Shown here in pieces: positions 1 to 7,091 of a DNA stretch of 64,000 bases. The notes below the pieces were generated by a model, which saw nothing but the letters and a program-made list of their open reading frames with translations, was not told where the DNA came from and made no database searches. Made by a program: the position numbers and the translations under genes. The first letter of the stretch is position 1, and every line of letters begins with the position of its first letter. Source of the DNA: Bacteroidota bacterium (GTDB lineage: Bacteria > Bacteroidota > Bacteroidia > Bacteroidales > JACABE01); contig JAPLDQ010000013.1 in NCBI GenBank assembly GCA_026391675.1, positions 27,369 through 91,368 on the forward strand, in the 5' to 3' direction.

Positions 1-128
1 CCATCCTTATCAATTGGTACATTATTTTTATAACACCATTTTATAACACTTGCAATTGTCTTATAATGTATTATATCTCCAATTTCCTGGAGAGATAACC
101 GTTCATACATGTAATCTTTACTTACCAT
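1..128 (-). CDS. partial HTH-like protein, cut by the window edge
   Basis: An open frame runs off the left edge without a stop. From the ATG at 128 it reads 42 codons, including a short helical stretch (SLQEIGDIIHYKTIASVIKW) that looks like a helix-turn-helix of a mobile-element DNA-binding protein. The frame is open upstream as far as about 198, so a TTG start near 170 is also possible. The rest of the gene lies outside the window and no function can be given. It shares the minus strand with the next four genes. Confidence 0.4.
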   Translation of the reverse strand, partial: MVSKDYMYERLSLQEIGDIIHYKTIASVIKWCYKNNVPIDKD

Positions 129-274
129 GTCTGTTGAGGTTATCGTATTATATACATTATTTGGTTTCAAAATTTTCTTAATTAAATTTCCTTGATTTTA
201 TAACCAGATTACCTAATAATCAAATCTCTTTATTATGTAATCTGGTATTATTTACAATTCAACTTTGAATAGTT

Positions 275-1051
275 TTAGATTACTTTTTGCATTGAAATAG
301 GCATCTCTCTATGGATTTGTCCCTGTAACATACACCCACCCTTAGCATAATCAGGACTTTTCTTGTCCTTCGTAGGATCTTGAGCATCTGGATTGTATTT
401 TTTCAAGCCCCATTGTTTGAAGAAGAATTGAATTGAAGCCTTCATACATTTTTTCTGGATATTTAATATCCATTCCTCATCCATTTTGCGAGCACCGTGT
501 CCAGATTCCCCACCAACAATTACCCAATCTATACCTGCTAAATTCATGTTTGGTAATGGTGATAATAAGGGTTCACATGAAAGAAATTTAAATTTCGCAC
601 CAGTGTTTGTTAATAAATCAATCCTTGAAGTATTATCAAAATCTTCTACTGATACCCCCATCCAGATATTATCAGTCCATGTTAATAGACCGTCAGAATC
701 ATATTTGCTGAGCAAATCTGTTCTTTTAGTTAGGATTTGGTAGGTGTGCTGTGGTGTATTATTCATCACATTAAAAACTGACTGGATAAATTCGATAGGA
801 ACATCTTTATGGAAAAGATCACTCATTGAGTTAACAAAGATTAATCTTGGTCTTTTCCACATATAAGGGTCATTCAATGACTCAGGGTGCACTGTAAGTT
901 TAAAGCCATTCTTGTATTTTTCTTGACCCATTGCTTTGAGCCGTTTAGACATATTTTCAGCATAACAATTTTTGCATCCTGCTGAAATTTTGTCACATCC
1001 TGTTGTTGGATTCCAAGTATCGGAAGTCCAAGAAATTTTACTTTTACTCAT
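275..1051 (-). CDS. phage Gp37/Gp68-type protein (DUF5131 family)
   Basis: A 258-residue protein with the signature of the Gp37/Gp68 (DUF5131) family. It has an N-terminal W-x4-W-N-P and a C-x6-C-x2-C cluster (C19, C26, C29) resembling an Fe-S/radical-SAM motif. Later come the conserved NSMSDLFH, FLSCEPLL, WVIVGGESGHGAR and FFFKQWG segments. Homologues are found in phages and mobile elements, and some are encoded next to a three-Cys-motif partner protein (TcmP). No TcmP-like gene is adjacent here. Biochemical function is not settled for the family. The length is normal and the gene looks intact. Confidence 0.85.
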   Translation of the reverse strand: MSKSKISWTSDTWNPTTGCDKISAGCKNCYAENMSKRLKAMGQEKYKNGFKLTVHPESLNDPYMWKRPRLIFVNSMSDLFHKDVPIEFIQSVFNVMNNTPQHTYQILTKRTDLLSKYDSDGLLTWTDNIWMGVSVEDFDNTSRIDLLTNTGAKFKFLSCEPLLSPLPNMNLAGIDWVIVGGESGHGARKMDEEWILNIQKKCMKASIQFFFKQWGLKKYNPDAQDPTKDKKSPDYAKGGCMLQGQIHREMPISMQKVI

Positions 1052-1126
1052 AATTATTAAATTTAATTTATTATTTCATTTTATTATTATTTGTAATCTT
1101 ATTAATTATCTTTACTACTATAAAAT

Positions 1127-1657
1127 TTATAATACTTCATTCATAAAATTTTCAAGCTCCAAATTGTCATCATTTATTTTGCAATTATCATAATTAAATG
1201 CTCTATGTATTATATCTATTAAATCTTGAGAGTAGCCATAAATTTTTAATGCAGTTTTTGACATCTTAATAAAATCATAAGCATTTGATAACTCCAATTC
1301 CAAGTTCCCATGGTCAAATATTAAGCATAATTTATCTGAAAAATCTATTATTATTTTGTAAAATGCATTTTTATCAAAAACGGCCCAAGCTGGATGATCG
1401 AAATCATTATCAACAGATTTACCTTGATAATAAAAATCCAAGAAATATATTTCATCTTCTTTATGTTTTTTCTTAAAAACCAAAATCTCATTTTGGGTAG
1501 AACGAACAAAATATATAGAACTCTGTTCCCATGGTTTTAAGTGATCGTTTTGAAATCCACAAAAAATAAAGTCATAAGATCTCCCCATATTTTTATAAGA
1601 AAAGGAAGAATCTTTTATTGGTACGGTTTTAACGATTTTTTTAATTACAGTTTTCAT
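1127..1657 (-). CDS. hypothetical protein, 176 aa
   Basis: A soluble 176-residue protein with no signal peptide or membrane segment. It has mixed alpha/beta composition, with a central beta-rich stretch (residues 45-110) and a helical C terminus. It is 75 bp upstream of the Gp37/Gp68-type gene on the same strand and may share a transcript with it. I recognise no motif. The 215 bp between it and the next gene upstream (1658-1873) hold nothing I can name. Confidence 0.6.
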   Translation of the reverse strand: MKTVIKKIVKTVPIKDSSFSYKNMGRSYDFIFCGFQNDHLKPWEQSSIYFVRSTQNEILVFKKKHKEDEIYFLDFYYQGKSVDNDFDHPAWAVFDKNAFYKIIIDFSDKLCLIFDHGNLELELSNAYDFIKMSKTALKIYGYSQDLIDIIHRAFNYDNCKINDDNLELENFMNEVL

Positions 1658-1873
1658 ATTGATAAATTTTTATTGGTTACTAATTTATTAAGCATGGTTC
1701 TCCCAGTCCGATATTATCGGTATTTTCTAATTGCCTGTTTTTCTGTTGATTGTTTAGATTCTAAGAATGCATTTCTTTAATTTCATATAGCATTTCTGCA
1801 TTCTTCTGAGCATTTTTATCGTTTATGATAAATTTGCTACTTTAGATATAGAGATTATTATATTGTCTCTTTT

Positions 1874-2791
1874 TCATTCATTTCTTTTACTCCTAACTTT
1901 AATCATTGATATCTCTCGTAGAAGCATTTTAAGCAGTTCTGACTCACTTTTAACCAGCAACCCTTCTTGGCCCTTTGGTATGTGATAATTGTCTCCTATA
2001 GCCTTTATTTCGATCCCAAATAGCTGTTTATCCTCATTCATATATAATATATCAAACATAAGTTGCTGAAATGGTAGGTTGTTAATGCTCAGCCTATCCA
2101 TACGCATCATTCTTGCAACGGCTTGTTTTATACTTACACTATTATGCAGATTATAATTTTCAGGGTCAATCAGCGGCATTCCAACTGTTTTTCTGATATT
2201 ATCAATATGAAATGTAAATTCAGATAGAAATTCTGACAATCTATTGCTTTTGCTTGAATTATCAGGTTCTGTTTGAGTTATTTTCCTGATTTCTTCACTT
2301 ATATTGAAATTATATTCATTACCCTCAGATAATAAAGAAATCTTTGAGCTTTGACCATCACCAGGAACTTTTGATTCACCCAAAACCAAAAAGAAATCCT
2401 GTGAAGAAAGAAATACTGATGTGATCATAATTACCAAATCAAACGGAGATAACATCCTGAGTTTAGCATCTTCCTGATGAATATTATTATTAAATTGTAC
2501 AATTATATCGAATCGTTTACCGATTTTCTTCAGATATAGAGCGAATTCCAATGAAATCCTATCAGAGAATGAGAATTTTCGTTTACCATTTTTAGTTGCC
2601 CTGGAAGCTCGTATAATGTTTTTATCCGAATAATAATTAAGCATCCGATACGATAAAGTTGAGTTAAATTCAAAATTCGAATTTCTTATCAATCTCAGAA
2701 AGCTTAAATTGTTATTTTTAAGCTGGGTTAGAATAGCATCTTCAACCAATTTTATTTTTGAGTCATTTGGAAAGATGATTGATTTTTTCAT
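1874..2791 (-). CDS. putative MerR-like winged-HTH regulator, 305 aa
   Basis: A 305-residue protein. Residues about 45-95 (SYRMLNYYSDKNIIRASR, then GKRKFSFSD and a helix ending LKKIG) resemble a MerR-type winged helix: turn, wing with R/K, then a long helix. The rest is helical with no recognised domain, so an effector or dimerisation role is only a guess. Two Bacteroidota-type promoters lie immediately upstream on the same strand (2810-2841 and 2925-2956). The gene is next to a primase-helicase, as expected for a control gene of a mobile element. Confidence 0.55.
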   Translation of the reverse strand: MKKSIIFPNDSKIKLVEDAILTQLKNNNLSFLRLIRNSNFEFNSTLSYRMLNYYSDKNIIRASRATKNGKRKFSFSDRISLEFALYLKKIGKRFDIIVQFNNNIHQEDAKLRMLSPFDLVIMITSVFLSSQDFFLVLGESKVPGDGQSSKISLLSEGNEYNFNISEEIRKITQTEPDNSSKSNRLSEFLSEFTFHIDNIRKTVGMPLIDPENYNLHNSVSIKQAVARMMRMDRLSINNLPFQQLMFDILYMNEDKQLFGIEIKAIGDNYHIPKGQEGLLVKSESELLKMLLREISMIKVRSKRNE

Positions 2792-2809
2792 GTTTTTTAA
2801 AATTTAACA

Positions 2810-2841
2810 CAAAGATCGGAATAATTTTTTTAATGTGCAAA
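2810..2841 (-). promoter_or_regulatory. promoter candidate P1 for the 305-aa gene
   Basis: On the minus strand, a TTTG -33 element (2841-2838) is followed after exactly 20 bp by GATCTTTG (2817-2810), one mismatch from TAnnTTTG. It ends about 18 bp from the start codon at 2791, giving a very short leader. The -33 block (TTTGCACATTAAAAA) is repeated at P2. Confidence 0.45.
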
Positions 2842-2924
2842 TTTTTCTTACAAATGTATGATAATTATTTTAAATATTTGATATTTAATAATATACATTT
2901 CTATTTAGGACACAGGAAGTATTA

Positions 2925-2956
2925 CAAAAATACGACCAATATTTTTAATGTGCAAA
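2925..2956 (-). promoter_or_regulatory. promoter candidate P2 for the 305-aa gene
   Basis: On the minus strand, TTTG (2956-2953), 20 bp, then TATTTTTG (2932-2925): an exact match to the Bacteroidota housekeeping consensus TTTG-N20-TAnnTTTG. The start site would be near 2917, leaving a leader of about 125 nt that contains P1. Confidence 0.6.
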
Positions 2957-2995
2957 TTTAGCGAAAAGTATATTTTTATCCAGACACATAAATAT

Positions 2996-5953
2996 TTAAT
3001 AATCAGTATTGTATATGAATTCGTTAGCGATAAGCAATGGAAAGTTCGAGAATACCTTAACCTCAACATCTTCTCTGAGTGGCCTGGCTCTGCCAACTGC
3101 TTGCAGCAACTCAGATTCAATATATCTTAACTGAAGATTTTGCAGCTCTTTGTTCTCATAGGTAAAGAATACAAACTTCCTGCTATCCCAAACAATGTTT
3201 CTGAAATTTAATTTGCAATCATCATCATTGACATCAATACCTATGGCACCTCCCCAAAGCTTATAAACAATCTCATTTGCATGAGGAGTTCCAACAACAC
3301 TAATATCATCACCGCAATATTCATCATAACCTTCAGCATTATTATAATGCATTGTATTTGAAGCATTTTTGAATAGCTCCTTTTTGGTTTTAAAAGTTAT
3401 AATTGGGTTTAAATTACCAGAAAGTGATATTACCCATTCAACATCCTCAGCTGTCATTCCTGAGCGGCTCATTGAACGTGCTGGGTATTGTGTAATATAT
3501 CCATTTAACTTAATATTTGAGATATCTGTAACCTTAACCCTGTCACCATAAAGCTTCTTATAAATATCCACCATCGGTGTTGCACTCAGGATTATCACCT
3601 TTTTATCTTCTGGCAGCTTGTGGTGTATCACATAATAAATCTTATCGAGGTGTTTTGTGTCTCTGATAAAAGCGGCCGCTTTGATGAATTTAAATACATT
3701 GGTGCTAATATCTAATCTGCTAACAGCAGCAATCATATCTTCTCTTTTAACATCAACCTTATCTATATTAATAAAAATTCCTGGTTCGGCAGCATTAACT
3801 TTTTCATATAACTTATCGAATGATTCATTTTTAAGAAGTTTTTTTAGCTTATATAGATCTGTCAGTGTTGTATCCTTTATTTCTAATACATTCTCGATAG
3901 GATCTTCATCAAATATAATCTCTTTGCCTGGGTTATCAGAATATAAACCTCGTATATGTGTTGTCAACAATGGCTTACCTTTAATATTTCTACACATTTC
4001 GAGATTGTTAATGTATTCCTCCGCCAATTGCCTATCTTTCTTTGAACTTTCATCATAACCAGGCATTTCAGCAATATTATTCAGTTGAATGTTTACAGCT
4101 TCACTCATTCCAAGATCAAATAAATTTCTAAACATTTGGTTTCTTGATTCATCATTGAAAGTGGGAAACTCTGGTATGATTACATGATCACTGTTGCCAG
4201 CTTTTTTCATTCTTTCACTTGTTTCATTTTTCAATAGATGTGTCGGCTGGCATATTATAATTTCATTTGTTATCTTCTCAAGCCTTCTACCACGACCTAT
4301 ACCTGTTGGTGCTATTATTATATGTATATCGGTGTCATATGACGTTAAGGCATCATCCAAGGCTTTATCATGAAGTTTCTCACCTTCTTCAAGAGATATC
4401 AATTCTGGTTTCATTATTATCTCTGGTTCAAATCTTGATACTTTTACAGCAGCTATCAATGAATAATACTGATGATCCTCTTCATAAGGACTGAAATTCT
4501 CCAATTTCATTGGAAGATAATCATAACAATCTACACAGTTGAAGATGGTAAATTTATGTTTAGTATAGTTGGCTCTATTCATATTATTATGTTTCAACAT
4601 CATCTCTTTCATATATTTTATTCCCCCTTTGAACCATCTTAAATTGGTAGCCAATCCAAATATTTCATTATGTGATAATTGTTTGCCATTTACAAAATCA
4701 TTGAATATTTTTATTCTTTCACTTAACAGATCAAAATCATGATAATTGTTCTTGAAAGATCCCAATTCTTCAATATATTTAATGGTTCCAGAGGATTCTG
4801 TCTCCAAACGGGTGTTACTATATATATGTAATAGTTCCACCCATTTGGAGCCAATTTTCCTTCTTTTCCCGTTATCCTTGGTAATGACATGATTTGATAC
4901 AAAATCAATAAGTTTATTTATATCAATAGATAAAGAAGTAATCATTTTTGGTTCATTACCGCCAAAGTACATTCTTGATATATCTGTACATAAGGGATCA
5001 GCTTCTTTATTGAAAACTGTTTTAACCATTTGGATGATGTGAAACTTTTGTTGATCTGGATCATAAATAACAGAATCTGTAGAATAAACCAATCTGAATC
5101 TTGGACACTTATCATCAACATGACTGAAAGTAAAATAATAAAAGTTTGGTGTTATATCAAATTCTTTAAACTTATCCAAAGCATCATCAACTTTTATTGT
5201 TTCATCAAAATCAAGATAATACACTGACTGACTTACCCAATTATTGTTTGAACGAGTGCCAGCCAACAAAGCTGGCACGATCGTTCCTTTTGTATCAGTT
5301 GAAAAATAAGATATTTCGTTAATGGTCATACCTGTAACTACATTTATATTATCGTTTATAAAAAATACTTCAGGTTGTGATGGTTTTGTATATTGAGGTG
5401 TAATATCTACAGTTACGAAATGAATTAAATCATTCTGTGGTGTTGTACCATCATATGATGTTAGAACTGTTATAAGCTTCTTATATTCATCCTCAGCAAG
5501 GTTGTTTAACACAACCTCGCCCAGAGGTTCAAATTCACCTTGTACAACCTTAAAATCAATCATATTTGTTATAACATAATGACCTTTGCTTGTGGTTGTT
5601 GTTACTTTAATATCATCGCCCGCAGCAATCAATCTGGACATACACAGTTCAGTATCCAGGCATGAAAACAAAAGTTGCATTCCGTAAGGTTCTGACCATT
5701 GGATGACAAGCTTTTCTTTTATGTCTTTTGGTATGAGATCCAGCATTTTGTTGGCTATCAGAGAGCTGGATACAATGTTAATGGAGGTAAATCTATTTGA
5801 TGTCTCAATTCCAATTGTGCCACCGTTTCTGTAATGGCTTTGCCAACTTGGCAGTTCATGGTCTTTATGATATGGCCACTTTGTGCCAATGGAACTAAAC
5901 AATCTTACATTTAGTTCATCAAGTAAATTTGGGTTTTGTGCTTCATTCTTCAT
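2996..5953 (-). CDS. primase-like/SF2-helicase fusion protein, 985 aa
   Basis: The C-terminal half is a superfamily-2 helicase: an IIIAPTGIGRGR P-loop position (residues about 547-558), Walker B FDEDP (about 679), LSATPM (about 788) and motif VI QAVGRARP (about 951). The N-terminal half has LDFDE (about 247), FRLVYSTD and DISRMYFGG, an order that resembles archaeo-eukaryotic-type primases of plasmids and phages; this half is inference. Such fusions act in replication of mobile elements. An oddity is that the expected P-loop lysine is replaced (GRGR instead of GKT/S), so ATPase activity is doubtful. Its ATG overlaps the end of the 57-aa gene, implying coupled translation. Confidence 0.7.
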   Translation of the reverse strand: MKNEAQNPNLLDELNVRLFSSIGTKWPYHKDHELPSWQSHYRNGGTIGIETSNRFTSINIVSSSLIANKMLDLIPKDIKEKLVIQWSEPYGMQLLFSCLDTELCMSRLIAAGDDIKVTTTTSKGHYVITNMIDFKVVQGEFEPLGEVVLNNLAEDEYKKLITVLTSYDGTTPQNDLIHFVTVDITPQYTKPSQPEVFFINDNINVVTGMTINEISYFSTDTKGTIVPALLAGTRSNNNWVSQSVYYLDFDETIKVDDALDKFKEFDITPNFYYFTFSHVDDKCPRFRLVYSTDSVIYDPDQQKFHIIQMVKTVFNKEADPLCTDISRMYFGGNEPKMITSLSIDINKLIDFVSNHVITKDNGKRRKIGSKWVELLHIYSNTRLETESSGTIKYIEELGSFKNNYHDFDLLSERIKIFNDFVNGKQLSHNEIFGLATNLRWFKGGIKYMKEMMLKHNNMNRANYTKHKFTIFNCVDCYDYLPMKLENFSPYEEDHQYYSLIAAVKVSRFEPEIIMKPELISLEEGEKLHDKALDDALTSYDTDIHIIIAPTGIGRGRRLEKITNEIIICQPTHLLKNETSERMKKAGNSDHVIIPEFPTFNDESRNQMFRNLFDLGMSEAVNIQLNNIAEMPGYDESSKKDRQLAEEYINNLEMCRNIKGKPLLTTHIRGLYSDNPGKEIIFDEDPIENVLEIKDTTLTDLYKLKKLLKNESFDKLYEKVNAAEPGIFINIDKVDVKREDMIAAVSRLDISTNVFKFIKAAAFIRDTKHLDKIYYVIHHKLPEDKKVIILSATPMVDIYKKLYGDRVKVTDISNIKLNGYITQYPARSMSRSGMTAEDVEWVISLSGNLNPIITFKTKKELFKNASNTMHYNNAEGYDEYCGDDISVVGTPHANEIVYKLWGGAIGIDVNDDDCKLNFRNIVWDSRKFVFFTYENKELQNLQLRYIESELLQAVGRARPLREDVEVKVFSNFPLLIANEFIYNTDY

Positions 5954-6116
5954 CCTTTTTAGGGTTTAACTTCTCTTTATTATAAACCAGTTGTTTGTGG
6001 ATAAACTGGCGTAACCATGCTGATAAGCTCTGATAGCTATTCTCAGCTTCGTAATTGATCATTTTAATTAAATCGTCCGACAAGTAGAGGGATAATCTTC
6101 GGTAATTTTTTTTCAT
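5943..6116 (-). CDS. small ribbon-helix-helix-like protein, 57 aa
   Basis: A 57-residue ORF starting at 6116. It begins with a basic strand (KKNYRRLSLYLS) followed by two predicted helices (DDLIKMINYEAENSYQS, then LSAWLRQFIHKQL), the layout of a ribbon-helix-helix DNA-binding protein such as CopG/MobC types. Its last codons overlap the start of the 985-aa primase-helicase by 11 bp in another frame, so the two are almost certainly co-translated. A perfect 8-bp inverted repeat 23 bp upstream (6139-6169) would suit autoregulation. The RHH assignment is by pattern only. Confidence 0.6.
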   Translation of the reverse strand: MKKNYRRLSLYLSDDLIKMINYEAENSYQSLSAWLRQFIHKQLVYNKEKLNPKKDEE

Positions 6117-6138
6117 TTTAAAAAACAGCCTATGGGTA

Positions 6139-6169
6139 ATTTCTGGAATCGGCTTATCTCACCAGAAAT
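6139..6169. promoter_or_regulatory. inverted repeat, candidate operator
   Basis: ATTTCTGG (6139-6146) and CCAGAAAT (6162-6169) are perfect 8-bp inverted arms with a 15-bp spacer. They sit 23 bp upstream of the 57-aa ribbon-helix-helix-like gene. No T-tract follows, so a terminator is unlikely and an operator is the better reading. The rest of 6117-6493 (377 bp) holds no gene I can support. Confidence 0.45.
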
Positions 6170-6362
6170 ATTATTATATGATTAAAAAGGCAATTCACCT
6201 TTCTAATAAATAGCGCTTTTTTAATAAAAAAACATCACTATTATTACAATAATAAGAAATTAATATTAAAGAGTCAAGGGGTAGGGTTTAAAAATCAAAT
6301 AATACATTTTGATAAACATTCAATTTTTCAAAACTAATTTTCATTTATTAACATTAAATTAA

Positions 6363-6370
6363 TAAATTTG
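6363..6370 (+). promoter_or_regulatory. -7-type element TAAATTTG upstream of the HsdM remnant
   Basis: TAAATTTG matches TAnnTTTG. The upstream element is weak (TTTC at the expected distance, 21 bp). It may once have driven the R-M operon and could now drive the large defence operon through the remnants, since no better promoter is visible just before 7092. Confidence 0.35.
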
Positions 6371-6493
6371 TCCGTTCAGAAGACCAGGAAAACAACTCGG
6401 ACAGCTACAATGGAATATTAGGATGTTATTCCAAAATAAACATCATGATAATCAGCAATTAAATTAAAAACCAAATAGTATCAAACAATACTT

Positions 6494-6763
6494 ATGGCAA
6501 TAATAAAATCGGAATTATATAGTTCAGTTTGGAAAATGTGTGATGAACTTAGAGGTGGTATGGATGCAAGTCAGTATAAGGATTATTTGCTTGTAATGCT
6601 TTTTTTGAAATATATAAGTGATAAATGGGCAGGTCAACCATACGCCCCAATTACTATTCCCGTTTGTTCAAGTTTTAAAGATATGGTTGCACTGAAATGT
6701 GTAACAGACATTGGATTAACAAATTATTATGATTTAGCAGTATTCTTAAGATTTTTGACATGA
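6494..6763 (+). pseudogene. truncated HsdM N terminus (type I R-M modification subunit remnant)
   Basis: The first ~80 residues match the helical N-terminal domain of type I modification subunits (ELYSSVWKMCDELRGGMD, YKDYLLVMLFLKYISDKW, FKDMVAL). Full HsdM proteins have about 500-800 residues. After VTDIG the frame leaves the family and stops at 89 residues, so the AdoMet-binding and NPPY regions are gone. It is a deletion remnant directly upstream of an unrelated defence operon. Whether the fragment is still translated is unknown. Confidence 0.75.
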
Positions 6764-7060
6764 AATTAATTAATAACCAGGATACCAGACTTTATGATGA
6801 ACTTAAGTCTAAACTTACCAATGATTCTATAGTATATATTTCATCATCTTACTTTAGTATTCTAGCTTTATATGAACTTTCAGACTTACCTTTAAAGGTA
6901 AAGTCTATTAAAATTTTATTGAAAATTAAGATTTATCAAATGATATAAGATATGTATAAGACAAAATAGAATCTAATGCTAATTTTGATAAAAAGTTGGA
7001 AAATTTAAGTAAAAAATATCATAAAACAATTTTCAATATTTAGCTTAGATTAACATGGAA
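6760..7060 (+). pseudogene. remnant of a second, larger gene start
   Basis: An ATGA overlap with the HsdM remnant starts a 62-codon frame, with LYDELKSKLTNDS and VYISSSYFSILALYELSD. This resembles the beginning of large PLD-domain/helicase proteins of restriction islands, by my recall. It stops at 6948. Another frame then reads DIRYV, a stop, and DKKLENLSKKYHKTIFNI, ending near 7042, as if a frameshift and nonsense codon had followed. No catalytic part survives. The stretch up to 7091 has no other gene. Confidence 0.4.
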
Positions 7061-7091
7061 CTTTCAATATATAAAATAATTAAATGAGTAA

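Noticed and set aside
3657..4058. 133-codon plus-strand frame opposite the primase-helicase
   Set aside because: It is the reverse frame of a long, motif-bearing gene; its hydrophobic Leu/Ile/Ser composition is typical of antisense reading of AT-rich coding DNA.
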